Positions 8,753 through 17,911 are shown, counted from the stretch's first letter. The stretch is 38,485 nucleotides of DNA from an uncultured Lachnospiraceae bacterium (GCA_910587295.1 CAJULP010000091.1:1-38485); one strand, 5' to 3'. Made by a program: numbers and translations. The notes: generated by a model not told the origin, from the sequence alone.

Positions 8753-10147
8753 ATGGGAATCTTTAAAAAAAAAGACCAGTCTGTTTATGTAAAGCCATCG
8801 GAAGCCAGTACAGCGCAGGCGTTTAAGAATGGCAATATCATGACCAAGTTATCCTTCTTTATCTTTGGGGTTGGCAACATTGCAAATAAACAGATTGTCA
8901 GGGGATTATTATTTCTGATCATAGAGATCGGATATCTTACTTACCTGCTCTCCTTTGGGCTTGGTGCCTTGGGTGATTTTATCACCCTTGGCACTGTAGA
9001 ACAGGGGCAGGTGTATAATGAAGCGTTAGGGATCTATGAATATTCCACAGGCGATAACTCCATGCTTTGCCTTTTGTACGGTGTGATTACGCTGGTACTG
9101 ACAGCGGCAGTCATCTTCGTGGCATGTATGTCAGGGAAAAGCGCATACTGTACCCAGGTCCGCAAGGAAAAAGGAATGCATATCCCGAATTTCAGGGATG
9201 ACTTAAAATCCCTGTTGGAAGAAAACCTGCATGCGTTTTTGCTGGCTTTCCCGATTTTCGGAATTATCTGCTTTACCATTGTACCGTTGATCTTCATGAT
9301 CCTGATCGCGTTTACCAGTTATGACCATGAGCATCAGCCACCCGGGAATTTGTTCCAGTGGGTAGGACTTGACAACTTTAAGGCTATGTTCTCTCAGGGG
9401 AGCAAACTGGCGTCCACCTTCTGGCCGGTTTTATCATGGACGCTGATCTGGGCAGTGCTTGCGACGGTAAGCTGCTACATATTAGGGCTTTTACTGGCGC
9501 TTCTCATTAACCGGAAGGGAACCAGGGCAAAGGGCTTTTGGAGGTTTATGTTTGTCCTTTCCGTGGCAGTTCCCCAGTTTGTCACATTGCTGAGCATGAG
9601 GACCATATTTAACGCCAACGGACCTGTAAACGTTATCTTAAGGGAGATCGGGGCAATCGGGGCGACGGAATCCATTCCGTTTTTTACCAATCCGCTGTAT
9701 GCAAAGATCACGATCATCTGCATCAATATCTGGATCGGTGTGCCTTTTACCATGCTTTCCACCACGGGTATTTTACAGAATATACCGGAAGAACTTTATG
9801 AGGCGGCAAAGATTGACGGCGCCAGCGCACCGATCATATTCAGGAAGATCACCCTTCCTTATATGCTCTTTGTCATGACGCCAAACCTGATCACTGCCTT
9901 TACCGGAAATATCAATAACTTTAACGTGATCTTCCTGCTTTCAGGAGGCGGACCGGATTCGCTGGATTACTATTACGCAGGAAAGACGGATCTTTTGGTC
10001 ACATGGCTCTACCGGTTGACAATCACACAAAAAGACTACAACTTAGGTGCGGTCATCGGTATTTTAGTATTTGTTATTTTAGCAGTATTGTCACTGATCA
10101 CCTACCGCCGTACAGGCTCTTACAAAGATGAGGGGGCGTTCCAATAA
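8753..10147 (+). CDS. Maltodextrin-type ABC transporter permease (MalF-like)
   Basis: Membrane component of the importer, 464 residues. The N-terminal ~170 residues hold an extra cytoplasmic tail and several membrane segments, as in Firmicute MalF/MalC-type subunits. The C-terminal half has the six-helix permease core with the EAA loop (EAAKIDGASAPIIFRKITLP, near residue 355), which contacts the ATPase. It lies 24 bp after the binding-protein gene with its own GAGGAGGG site, and its stop overlaps the start of the next permease by one base, indicating translational coupling. No ATP-binding subunit is encoded in the cluster. In Firmicutes a shared MsmX-type ATPase normally serves such systems. 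Confidence 0.9.
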   Translation: MGIFKKKDQSVYVKPSEASTAQAFKNGNIMTKLSFFIFGVGNIANKQIVRGLLFLIIEIGYLTYLLSFGLGALGDFITLGTVEQGQVYNEALGIYEYSTGDNSMLCLLYGVITLVLTAAVIFVACMSGKSAYCTQVRKEKGMHIPNFRDDLKSLLEENLHAFLLAFPIFGIICFTIVPLIFMILIAFTSYDHEHQPPGNLFQWVGLDNFKAMFSQGSKLASTFWPVLSWTLIWAVLATVSCYILGLLLALLINRKGTRAKGFWRFMFVLSVAVPQFVTLLSMRTIFNANGPVNVILREIGAIGATESIPFFTNPLYAKITIICINIWIGVPFTMLSTTGILQNIPEELYEAAKIDGASAPIIFRKITLPYMLFVMTPNLITAFTGNINNFNVIFLLSGGGPDSLDYYYAGKTDLLVTWLYRLTITQKDYNLGAVIGILVFVILAVLSLITYRRTGSYKDEGAFQ

Positions 10148-10998
10148 TGAAAGCAAAACGATTTATTACCAATACAGCCTGCCATATTTTACTGGCTGTG
10201 CTTAGTATTATCTGGGTATTGCCGATCTTTTATGTCATATTGACCTCATTTCGTGCCGAGAGCGGTTCTTATAAGAGTTATATATGGCCTAGGGGCTTTA
10301 CACTGGATAATTATATTAATCTGTTCCACGGGAACAATAATATTGATTTTACCAGATGGTTTATGAATACCTTTATCATTGCCATATTCAGTACGATACT
10401 TTCCGCATTTTTTGTATTGTGCGTGTCTTATGTTATGAGCAGGCTCCGCTTTAAAATGCGTAAAAAATTTATGAATATCGCACTGATCCTTGGAATGTTC
10501 CCGGGGTTCATGTCCATGATCGCCGTTTATTATATTTTAAAAGGTCTTGGATTTTTGGAGACCGGCGTGTTAAAGCAGGTAGCTCTTGTGCTGGTATATT
10601 CCGGTGGGGCAGGGCTTGGCTTTTACATGGCAAAAGGTTTTTTTGATACCATTCCCAAAAGTATTGATGAAGCAGCTTATATTGACGGGGCCACAAAGTG
10701 GGATACCTTTATCCAGATCACCATACCTTTGTCAAAGCCGATCATTACGTATACTTTGATCACTGCCTTTATGGGGCCGTGGGTAGACTATATTTTTGCC
10801 AAGGTTATCATGGGCAATGAAACACCGTATTACACCATAGCAATCGGTCTTTGGACCATGCTTGAGCAGGAATTTGTGGAATATTATTATACACAGTTCT
10901 ATGCAGGGTGTGTGGTGATTTCCATTCCCATCGCGATCTTGTTCCTGCTGACCCAGAAGTGTTATGTGGAAGGCGTGTCCGGGGCCGTAAAGGGTTAA
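10147..10998 (+). CDS. Maltodextrin-type ABC transporter permease (MalG-like)
   Basis: Second membrane subunit of the importer, 283 residues with six predicted membrane helices. The EAA loop reads EAAYIDGATKWDTFIQITIP (around residues 178-197). The C-terminus ends in the family-typical GVSGAVKG. The start codon overlaps the preceding stop by one base, so the two permeases are translationally coupled and presumably form a heterodimer. A strong terminator follows about 40 bp later, which separates the transporter unit from the enzyme genes at least partly. Confidence 0.9.
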   Translation: MKAKRFITNTACHILLAVLSIIWVLPIFYVILTSFRAESGSYKSYIWPRGFTLDNYINLFHGNNNIDFTRWFMNTFIIAIFSTILSAFFVLCVSYVMSRLRFKMRKKFMNIALILGMFPGFMSMIAVYYILKGLGFLETGVLKQVALVLVYSGGAGLGFYMAKGFFDTIPKSIDEAAYIDGATKWDTFIQITIPLSKPIITYTLITAFMGPWVDYIFAKVIMGNETPYYTIAIGLWTMLEQEFVEYYYTQFYAGCVVISIPIAILFLLTQKCYVEGVSGAVKG

Positions 10999-11037
10999 AG
11001 ATCCATCCGGATAGGGTTTGTGTAAAGTAATTGATAA

Positions 11038-11104
11038 AGGGCAGCTGCAAAATAGGAAAAACGTCAATTTCATTTGCCGTTATATTTTGCGGCGGCCCTT
11101 TTTA
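11038..11104 (+). terminator. Rho-independent terminator after the transporter genes
   Basis: AGGGCAGCTGCAAAATA (11038-11054) pairs with TATTTTGCGGCGGCCCT (11083-11099), with two mismatches in a 17-bp stem, and is followed by a run of T. It lies between the permease and pullulanase genes. Either the enzymes have their own promoter or expression steps down here. Confidence 0.75.
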
Positions 11105-11128
11105 AATAGAAGAAGAGAGTAAGGGTAT

Positions 11129-13057
11129 ATGACAAATAAAGAGTTTGATGAAAAATTCAGATATGATGAAAAAGATCTGGGGGTCAACTGTAAAGAAGGA
11201 AAGACGGTCTTTAAGGTCTGGAGCCCTATGGCGGAACGGATCCTGCTCCGGTTATATGATAAAGACGGCGGAGAGCCTTTCCTGGAAAGGGAAATGCGCC
11301 TTGGGGAGCGGGGGGTATGGGAGCGGGTGTTCCCGGAGAGCCTCCACGGGATGTATTATGACTATCTGGTAAGGATAGAGGGGAAGGACGTAAGGACGGC
11401 GGATCCCTATGCCATCTGCTGTAACTGCAATGGAAGCAGGAGCATGGTAGTGGATCTTGGCCAGACGGATCCGGAAGGTTTCCCGGAAGACAGGGCGCCG
11501 GCGGTGGAAGGGGAACAGATCATCTACGAGCTTCACATCAAGGACTTTTCCTATGATAAGGACAGCGGCATACCGGAAGTGTACCGCGGCAAATACAAAG
11601 CCTTTACTATAGAAAAAACCGGACAAAGCTATCCTACCTGCATGGAATATTTGAAAGAGCTGGGTGTCACCTATGTGCATCTGCTTCCGTTTTTTGATTA
11701 TGGATCCGTGGACGAAGCGGGAGACGGGAACCAGTACAACTGGGGATATGACCCTCTTAACTTTAACGTGCCGGAAGGATCTTACGCCACGGATGTGTCG
11801 GATGGAACAGTGAGGATCCGGGAATGCAAGGAGATGATTCAGTCGTTGCACAAAAACGGTCTTCGGGTGATCATGGACGTGGTCTACAACCATACCTACC
11901 GGAATGATTCCTGGCTGGAGCGGATGGTGCCGGGATACTATTACCGGTATCAGGAGGACGGCAGTCTTTCCGACGGGTCGGCCTGTGGGAATGACATTGC
12001 GGCAGGCCGTGCCATGGTGGATAATTATATTGCGGATTCCGTGATGTACTGGGCAAAGGAATACCACGTGGACGGATTCCGCTTTGACCTGATGGGGCTT
12101 TTGACGGTGGAACTGATGAACCGGATAAGACGGGAGCTGGACGAGGAATTTGGCACAGGGGAAAAGCTGATCTACGGGGAACCCTGGCGCGCCAATTCTT
12201 CTCCCATGGAAAGCGGAACCAGGGCGGCTTTAAAGGTAAATACCGGCTGCCTGGATGAGGGGATCGGAATATTCAGCGATGATACCAGGGACGCCATCAA
12301 AGGGCATGTGTTCCGTGAGGAAGAACCCGGATTTGTGAACGGGGGTGACGGGCTTGAGGCTTTGATCCTTCATGCGGTAACCGGATGGAGGGACGGCGGG
12401 GCCGTTTTCCGGCCCAGGAGCTGTGCCCAGATCATCAATTATGTGTCGGCTCATGACAATTTCACCCTATGGGATAAGCTGGTCTTGTCCATGCATAACG
12501 GGGAATCGGACTTTTCCACCCGGTATGAGGATGTGCTAGCGGCCAACAAGCTTGCGGCGTTCATTTATTTTACCTGCCAGGGAAGCCTTTTTATGCAGGC
12601 CGGGGAGGAATTTGCAAGGACCAAGTTTGGGGATGAGAACAGCTTTCAGTCAGGGCCTAAGCTGAATATGCTGAAATGGAGCAGAACCGTGGAATATAAA
12701 GAGTTGGTGGATTATTATAAAGGATTGATCCATCTTCGGAAAAAGCTGCCGGGGCTTTGTGACAAGCATAAGTCCGCAGCACTGCGTATCAGGGGAAAAT
12801 CCATTCATGCAGATAAAGTGGTGTCTTTCCGTGTGGATAACCGGGATTTCGACCAGGCGGGAGAGTGGGATGAATTATATATCATTTACAATGCATCCCT
12901 AAAAGAGCATCAGTTAGATCTGCCGGCAGGAAAGTGGGAAATTTTGGCGGATGGAAAGGTATCTGACTGCCGTTTGAAAGTACCGGAGGATCAGGCAAGT
13001 GTGACGGTGGGAGCTGGCAGCGGTATGTTGTTAGGAAGGTATGGTGTGGAAGGATGA
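11129..13057 (+). CDS. pulA: Type I pullulanase / GH13 debranching enzyme
   Basis: Hydrolyses alpha-1,6 branch points in pullulan, glycogen- or starch-derived dextrins. The 642-residue product has no signal peptide, so it is likely cytoplasmic and acts on imported branched maltodextrins or on stored glycogen. An N-terminal CBM48-like domain (VFKVWSPMAERILLRLY) precedes the GH13 barrel. The type I pullulanase signature YNWGYDP is at about residue 203. The conserved regions are visible: DVVYNHTY (~249), GFRFDLMG with the nucleophile Asp (~314), the acid Glu in IYGEPW (~350), and SAHDNF (~440). Its stop overlaps the start of the next gene by 4 bp (ATGA), so the two enzymes are co-expressed. Intact, and the family call is secure. 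Confidence 0.92.
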   Translation: MTNKEFDEKFRYDEKDLGVNCKEGKTVFKVWSPMAERILLRLYDKDGGEPFLEREMRLGERGVWERVFPESLHGMYYDYLVRIEGKDVRTADPYAICCNCNGSRSMVVDLGQTDPEGFPEDRAPAVEGEQIIYELHIKDFSYDKDSGIPEVYRGKYKAFTIEKTGQSYPTCMEYLKELGVTYVHLLPFFDYGSVDEAGDGNQYNWGYDPLNFNVPEGSYATDVSDGTVRIRECKEMIQSLHKNGLRVIMDVVYNHTYRNDSWLERMVPGYYYRYQEDGSLSDGSACGNDIAAGRAMVDNYIADSVMYWAKEYHVDGFRFDLMGLLTVELMNRIRRELDEEFGTGEKLIYGEPWRANSSPMESGTRAALKVNTGCLDEGIGIFSDDTRDAIKGHVFREEEPGFVNGGDGLEALILHAVTGWRDGGAVFRPRSCAQIINYVSAHDNFTLWDKLVLSMHNGESDFSTRYEDVLAANKLAAFIYFTCQGSLFMQAGEEFARTKFGDENSFQSGPKLNMLKWSRTVEYKELVDYYKGLIHLRKKLPGLCDKHKSAALRIRGKSIHADKVVSFRVDNRDFDQAGEWDELYIIYNASLKEHQLDLPAGKWEILADGKVSDCRLKVPEDQASVTVGAGSGMLLGRYGVEG

Positions 13058-15090
13058 AATTTGTATACGGGAAACAGGACTGGAAAACGCTGGAAAGGGG
13101 GGAAGAAAACTGTTATCTTATGACCAATGGGCTTGGAGGATTTTCTTCCCAGACCATGATCGGATCCTGTGGAAGGAATGACCATGCGCTTTTTATGGCC
13201 TGTGTACATTCCCCAAACCATCGTTATAACATGATACACCGGCTGGAAGAGGTGCTGTGGATTGGGGGAAAAAAGGTGCATATTTCCAGCCAGGACTTTG
13301 CCGGAGAAAAAGAGAGAGAGGAAGGCTTTGTTTACCAAAACGGCTTTTCTTTTGAGGATTATCCGGAGTGGACTTATCTGGTGGAAGGGGCGGAAATAAA
13401 AAAGAGGGTGGTCTTAGGCCAGGGAGTCAACACCGTAGGAATCTCCTATGATATACAAAACCGCTCCGGCAGGGATGTGGTTTTGGAGGTGATACCACAC
13501 CTGCAGTTTGTGCCGAAAGGGGAGCTGCTTTCCCGGGAACAGTCATTCGATGTGGAGATTGCGGGTGGCGGCAAAGCCGGGGAGAATGGTTCCGGTGAAA
13601 AGGCGGGCTGCAGCGGACGGATAAGCTCCAACGGGCAGATCCTTCATTTCCGCACAAACGGGGAAGCGGAAGCGGTTCCGCTGTGGTTTCATGATAACCT
13701 TTATTACGCTTATGATGTGATGGACGGGAAGCGGGAGAGGGGCTGCGTGGCGGCAAACCACAGGATTTCCTTCCGGGTACCGGCAGGGGAAACGGGGGAG
13801 CTCCGGATGGTGTACGGCATGGGGAAGGAACTTCCCACGGTGGCGGATTTATGTGACGGGGTGAAAAAATACCGGGAAGGGCTGCGCACTAAAGCAGGAT
13901 TTAACGGGAATGTGCCGGGGGCGCTGTCTGCGGCGGCAGGCCAGTTTGTCTCATACCGGGAATCCACCGGGAAACAGACCATCTTGGCGGGCTTCCCCTT
14001 TTTTGAGGACTGGGGGAGGGATACCATGATTGCCCTCACCGGATGCTGTCTCGTTACAGGTCAATTTGAAACGGCGAGGAGTATACTGGAAACCTTTATG
14101 ACTTACTGCCGGAAGGGCCTGATGCCCAATCTGTTCCCGGAAGGGAAGAATGCGCCGGGGTACAACACGGTGGACGCATCTCTGCTGTTTATCCTGGCGG
14201 TTTATGAATACTACCGGCGGACGAAGGATGCGGACTTTGTGGGAAGCGCATATAAGACCATGGAAGAAATTGTGGGATGGTATCATAAGGGAACGGACTT
14301 TGGGATCAGGATGGATGAGGACGGCCTTATCATGGCGGGGCGTGACTTTGACCAGGTCACGTGGATGGATGTGCGGATTGGGGAAATCCTGCCAACGCCC
14401 CGGCACGGGAAACCGGTGGAGATCAACGCTTACTGGTATAATGCGCTGCGTATTATGGAAGAGTTCAGAGGACTGCTTTCGGAAGGCGGAAACACAGGAA
14501 TAAATCATGATTTAATGTCAGATTTGGATTACGGGCAGCTTGCCGGGAACGTCAAAAAGAGCTTCTCGGAAAAATTCTGGAATGAGGAAGCCGGATGTTT
14601 AAAGGATGTGCTTTCCGGCACGGCGGCGGATGGCCAGATCCGCTGTAATCAGATTTGGGCGGTGTCCCTGCCTTTTTCGGTGCTCTCGCCGGAGCGGGAG
14701 AAGCAGGTAGTGGAAGTGGTATTCCGGAGATTATATACGCCTTATGGGCTTAGGACCCTTTCGCCGGAAGATAAAGAGTTCCATCCCTTCTATGGTGGGA
14801 AGCAGTTTGACCGGGATATGGCCTACCATCAGGGCACGGTGTGGGTGTTCCCGTTAGGCGCGTATTATCTGGCGTACCTGAAGGTGAACGGATATTCGGC
14901 AGATGCAAAGGCTTATGTGTCTGGGCAGCTGGAAACCATGGAAGCGGCGCTCAGGGAAGGGTGCATCGGGCAGCTGCCGGAAATCTATGACGGTGGAAAC
15001 CCGGTCTCCTCTAAGGGGTGCTTTGCCCAGGCTTGGAGCGTGGGGGAGATCTTAAGGGTGTATGACGCACTGCGGGGGAATGAATTATAG
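13054..15090 (+). CDS. Glycogen debranching enzyme, GH133-type amylo-alpha-1,6-glucosidase
   Basis: A 678-residue enzyme of the bacterial/archaeal glycogen-debranching (GDE) family. It begins with the N-terminal beta-rich domain signature NCYLMTNGLGGFSSQTMIG and has a C-terminal six-hairpin (alpha/alpha)6 domain from about residue 290. There FFEDWGRDTMIAL (~315), LMPNLFPEG, NTVDASLLF and HQGTVWVFPLGAY (~592) are the conserved active-site segments. It removes glucose at alpha-1,6 branches, complementing the preceding pullulanase. The ATG lies inside the end of the pullulanase gene, so coupling is likely. The cytoplasmic location is inferred from the absence of a signal peptide. Confidence 0.9.
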   Translation: MKFVYGKQDWKTLERGEENCYLMTNGLGGFSSQTMIGSCGRNDHALFMACVHSPNHRYNMIHRLEEVLWIGGKKVHISSQDFAGEKEREEGFVYQNGFSFEDYPEWTYLVEGAEIKKRVVLGQGVNTVGISYDIQNRSGRDVVLEVIPHLQFVPKGELLSREQSFDVEIAGGGKAGENGSGEKAGCSGRISSNGQILHFRTNGEAEAVPLWFHDNLYYAYDVMDGKRERGCVAANHRISFRVPAGETGELRMVYGMGKELPTVADLCDGVKKYREGLRTKAGFNGNVPGALSAAAGQFVSYRESTGKQTILAGFPFFEDWGRDTMIALTGCCLVTGQFETARSILETFMTYCRKGLMPNLFPEGKNAPGYNTVDASLLFILAVYEYYRRTKDADFVGSAYKTMEEIVGWYHKGTDFGIRMDEDGLIMAGRDFDQVTWMDVRIGEILPTPRHGKPVEINAYWYNALRIMEEFRGLLSEGGNTGINHDLMSDLDYGQLAGNVKKSFSEKFWNEEAGCLKDVLSGTAADGQIRCNQIWAVSLPFSVLSPEREKQVVEVVFRRLYTPYGLRTLSPEDKEFHPFYGGKQFDRDMAYHQGTVWVFPLGAYYLAYLKVNGYSADAKAYVSGQLETMEAALREGCIGQLPEIYDGGNPVSSKGCFAQAWSVGEILRVYDALRGNEL

Positions 15091-15125
15091 AAAAGACATA
15101 TTAAAAGTAGATTTATCTTGAAATA

Positions 15126-15185
15126 CCCTGACCCAAACAACTGTTATGTTTCCGCGCGCAGATGTTTGGGGCAGGGCATTTTTTG
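15126..15185 (+). terminator. Rho-independent terminator after the debranching enzyme
   Basis: CCCTGACCCAAACA (15126-15139) pairs with TGTTTGGGGCAGGG (15163-15176) with a single mismatch, followed by a T-rich tract at 15179-15185. The T-run touches the 3' end of the convergent small gene. Confidence 0.8.
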
Positions 15186-15377
15186 TCATTCTTTTATTTT
15201 GTCAATCTCTGTGAGATTAACGCCCAAGCTTGTAAGCAAGGCTTTTGGTGATATATAATCGTCTTTTAAGTCGGCATATGTTTTTGTGGCGTTTTCTTCC
15301 TTGAACAATAACATGCGTTTCTGTGCCTTTTGGAAATTATTCAATGCATCTCTTATAATCTCTGCTCCGTTTGGCAT
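15186..15377 (-). CDS. Small conserved-looking protein of unknown function (63 aa)
   Basis: I do not recognise a named family. ATG 15377 is chosen over the longer open frame because an AGGTGG ribosome binding site sits 5 bases upstream and the preceding residues look like random intergenic translation. The product is charged and predicted mostly helical (EIIRDALNNFQKAQKRML, KTYADLKDDYISP), ending with a segment (KALLTSLGVNLTEIDKIKE) that could be a short second helix. No signal peptide or membrane segment is present. It is convergent with the debranching operon and divergent from the DUF2087 gene. The 33-aa ORF at 16108-16209 has a similar size class, strand and AGGTG-type start context. Confidence 0.55.
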   Translation of the reverse strand: MPNGAEIIRDALNNFQKAQKRMLLFKEENATKTYADLKDDYISPKALLTSLGVNLTEIDKIKE

Positions 15378-15474
15378 TTTCCCACCTGCTTTCCTGTTAT
15401 GTCTTGTATCAGCTGTTCCGAAAATAGATTTCTGTGGAGAATAATGAAATCTGGTAGAATAATGGGAATCAGGA

Positions 15475-15483
15475 TGGTATAAT
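15475..15483 (+). promoter_or_regulatory. Extended -10 element before the DUF2087 gene
   Basis: TGGTATAAT is a perfect extended -10 (TG-N-TATAAT). No good -35 is present. The A of ATG 15492 lies only 9 bases after the element, so transcription from here would give a leaderless or nearly leaderless mRNA, unless translation begins at the internal ATG 15537. Confidence 0.45.
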
Positions 15484-15491
15484 AGCAAAAA

Positions 15492-15767
15492 ATGCGGGTG
15501 TTATGGAAAAGACTTCAATATCCGTCCAAAAGACCGATGAGGATTATTGCCCTTGCCAAAATTGCGGAACAAATAGACGGAAACAGAATATATTCGGAAA
15601 AAGAAATCAATGAGATTATCAGGTCGAATATTGCGTTTGGTGATATAGAGTTAGTACGAAGGGAAATGTACCAATATCATTTCCTTGGGAGGCTTAGGGA
15701 CGGTTCCGAGTATTGGGCAGAAGCAGATTGGAAAGATGCGTATGCAGAGTATCTCAGCGCGGATTAG
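15492..15767 (+). CDS. DUF2087-domain protein
   Basis: A 91-residue protein that matches the DUF2087 domain almost end to end: a basic RLQYPSKRPMRIIALAKIAEQ helix, then the conserved RIYSEKEINEII, the xELVRREMY(Q)Y helix, and FLGRLRDGSEYW. The domain is a small winged-helix-like module, often found at the C-terminus of putative transcriptional regulators and also alone. A role in DNA binding is inferred from those fusions only. There is no clear Shine-Dalgarno sequence before ATG 15492, and a strong extended -10 lies immediately upstream. The start may therefore be leaderless, or the true start may be ATG 15537. An N-terminal truncation of a larger regulator is also possible. Confidence 0.65.
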   Translation: MRVLWKRLQYPSKRPMRIIALAKIAEQIDGNRIYSEKEINEIIRSNIAFGDIELVRREMYQYHFLGRLRDGSEYWAEADWKDAYAEYLSAD

Positions 15768-15806
15768 TGGTTAAGAAGGTCAAAGAAGCCAAGAGGGCAA
15801 ATATTT

Positions 15807-16106
15807 GTGGAGAAAAATACAATGGATGATTTTGGTATTAATGAGATGCAGGAAATGCAGAAGAATCTCCAGGACCGGGATCAATGGGCGCTTTTTTGCC
15901 CGGAGAAAGGAAAAAATCAGCTGCTTTGGATGGTTGGCGAAATCGGGGAAGTGGTCGATACTGTCAAAAAGCATGGGGGAGAAAAGGCTGACGCCGACCC
16001 TTTACTGCGGAAAGAGCTGGTTGAGGAACTGGCTGATGTCCTGATGTATTATAGTGATATCCTGTTATGCTATGGCCTCTCCGTTTTCGGCGCTTCCGTT
16101 GTATGA
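15807..16106 (+). CDS. MazG-like nucleotide pyrophosphohydrolase, probably C-terminally truncated
   Basis: All-alpha NTP pyrophosphatases of this type hydrolyse (d)NTPs to monophosphates. The open frame starts at GTG 15807, with ATG 15822 an alternative. It shows the family's metal-binding pattern: EIGEVVDTVKKHG in the first helix (ExxE-type) and ELVEELADVLMYYSD in the second (ExxxD). The helices up to DILLCYG match well. The last residues (LSVFGASVV) do not, and relatives extend another ~15-20 residues with a basic helix. The end coincides with the 3' end of a small minus-strand ORF. A deletion or insertion boundary near 16080 would explain both facts. The catalytic core is complete on paper, but stability of the product is doubtful. 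Confidence 0.6.
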   Translation: MEKNTMDDFGINEMQEMQKNLQDRDQWALFCPEKGKNQLLWMVGEIGEVVDTVKKHGGEKADADPLLRKELVEELADVLMYYSDILLCYGLSVFGASVV

Positions 16107-16107
16107 A

Positions 16108-16209
16108 TCAATATTCAAGTTCTTTATTCCCGCCTTTTTCACATGCCTTAGTCCGCATTAGATTGGCATACGTGATAATGGAAGTTAGTCTTTGTTCTTC
16201 AAGTGCCAT
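16108..16209 (-). CDS. Tiny ORF of unknown function (33 aa)
   Basis: ATG 16209 is preceded by AGGTGAT at a good distance. The frame encodes MALEEQRLTSIITYANLMR..., a charged helical peptide ending at TGA 16108-16110, two bases after the MazG-like stop on the other strand. I do not recognise it with certainty. The start context is similar to that of the 63-aa gene at 15186-15377. It may be a 5' fragment of a longer gene cut at the same boundary that truncates the MazG-like gene. Coding status rests on the start site and composition only. Confidence 0.35.
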   Translation of the reverse strand: MALEEQRLTSIITYANLMRTKACEKGGNKELEY

Positions 16210-16314
16210 GCAATCACCTGCTTTCTTAACCAATCAAACATTTTTTCCTTTGAACGCAAAAAGAGAAGATAAATAATACGTCAAAAATTGAACACATCTG
16301 AGACAATTGATGAA

Positions 16315-16343
16315 TTTACCGGAAGGTGTTGTTTCGATAAAAT
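16315..16343 (+). promoter_or_regulatory. Possible promoter of the decayed sugar transporter
   Basis: TTTACC (16315-16320) and TAAAAT (16338-16343) are 17 bp apart, about 45 bp before ATG 16388 and its GGGAGG ribosome binding site. The -35 is only a partial match. Confidence 0.35.
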
Positions 16344-16387
16344 AACTCCATAAAGAAAAACATCCAAGAAAATATGGGAGGTACAAA

Positions 16388-17763
16388 ATGAATTTAAAAA
16401 AAGTATTGGCTTTAACAGCAGCATTGGTGATGTCAATCACAGCATTAGCAGGATGTGGGAATAGCGGGCCAGATTCGCTGACAGCGTCACAATCATCTCA
16501 GGATAACAGCATTTTGGAATCTAAAGAAGATACGGTTCCGGAAGAAGAGAGTGAAGCCCGTGAAAAGGAAAGTGGGGAAAAGACCGCCATGATGCAGAAT
16601 TTATGAAGGGCATGATCAATGAGTACAATGCATCCAACATGGATAATATTGAAATCAAGTATGAAATATATACAGATAACTATCCGCAGGTTATTGATAT
16701 GGCATTTCAGAACGGCGAAGCACCGGACATGTTTGTGTATCAGGAAGAACCTTTCCAGAAGTATATGAATACCGGGAAACTGGTTGACATCACACCATTC
16801 ATGGACGATGAGTATAAAGAAATTTTCGGGATAAATCTTATTGATGGGTTTAATGTGATTGACGGGAAATGCTACTTTGTTCCTACTACGGCCACCGTTT
16901 GCCGCCTGTTCTACAACAAGGATATTTTTGAACGGGTTGGTCTGGAGGGTGCGCCTGAAACTTTAGAGGAAATGGTGGAATACGCAAAATTGATCACTCA
17001 AGAGCTGTCAGGGGAAGGGATTTACGGGTTTGCGGCAAATATGAAGAGCGCATCGTCCGCATTGAGCCGTTCACTGATAAAGCAGGGCGAAAGAGAACTG
17101 GGACTTAAGTTTGGCTATAATTTTGAGACAGGAAGATATGATTTTAGCGGTTATGAGAATCTGGTCAAGAACTGGAAGACTTTGATGTCGCAGGAATGTG
17201 CGTTCCCCGGATGTGAATCTCTGGATATCGACCCGCTCAGAACCTAGTTTGCGGATGGGAAGATTGGTATGTATATGTCCTATTCCCACGCAGAGCCCGG
17301 CGTATATACGAACCAGTTCCCGATGGAGCAGGGATGGGGATGCGCACAGCTTCCGGTAACAGGCGGAAACGTAATAGGAGCGGAGCATTACCAGCCCTCA
17401 GGTGGATATATGTTCAATGCGGAGAGTGAAAATCTGGAGGCGGCCTGGAAGGCATACCGGGCGGTATTCGCAGACGTCGATATGCTGGCGGAGTATTATG
17501 AGCAGGGGTATGGGGTATCCACGGTGCCGGCAGCGATTGAGAAGGCAAACCCGGCGCAATATTTTATAGATAACCCCGATCTTTTAATCTGCGACACGGA
17601 TAAGGTATATCCAATGACTCCTCATGAGAGTAATGTGGATGCGGATATTGCTTCAGGGCTGAAAGATTTAACTGACCGTTATAATGCGGCGCTGGACGCG
17701 GGCATTGCGGAGGGAATCGGCTCGGAGATTAAAATTGATCATTTTGACCCCATGAACCCATAA
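16388..17763 (+). pseudogene. Sugar ABC transporter binding lipoprotein, frameshifted and with an in-frame stop
   Basis: Three open pieces form one family-1 extracellular sugar-binding protein. Piece 1 (16388-16606) is a lipoprotein signal (LAGCGN around residues 20-25) and acidic linker. Near 16580 the frame changes, with the first beta strand of the binding domain apparently missing. Piece 2 (FMKGMINEYNASN... DPLRT) runs to TAG 17245-17247. Piece 3 (FADGKIGMYMSYSHAEPG...) continues in the same frame to 17763. The TAG replaces a residue within an uninterrupted homology, most simply a CAG-to-TAG change. The intact relative would deliver an oligosaccharide to the two permeases downstream. With a frameshift plus a nonsense codon it cannot be functional as annotated. 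Confidence 0.8.
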
Positions 17764-17789
17764 CACACGGCTACAGGGGTGCATAGACA

Positions 17790-17834
17790 GGGGAGATGCC
17801 GAAATGGACAGCGATTGTGGCATCCCCCTCTCTA
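17790..17834 (+). terminator. Possible terminator or attenuator after the binding-protein pseudogene
   Basis: GGGGAGATGCC (17790-17800) pairs with GGCATCCCC (17819-17827) with a small bulge, followed by a moderately T-rich stretch. Such hairpins between binding-protein and permease genes often limit read-through. The U-tract is weak. Confidence 0.3.
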
Positions 17835-17911
17835 TTTTGGGAGAATGAAAAAAGAAAGGAGAGGCCGGGACGAGAAAAAAACAAAAGCTAAGCCCATTAA
17901 AGCGGAAACGG

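Noticed and set aside
11252..12067. Minus-strand open frame of 271 codons inside the pullulanase gene
   Set aside because: It is a shadow of a clearly identified GH13 gene in a GC-rich codon context, with no ribosome binding site or family resemblance.
16067..16276. Plus-strand 69-codon frame after the MazG-like gene as its missing C-terminus
   Set aside because: The translation has no resemblance to MazG-like C-termini and lies antisense to a better-supported small ORF start at 16209.
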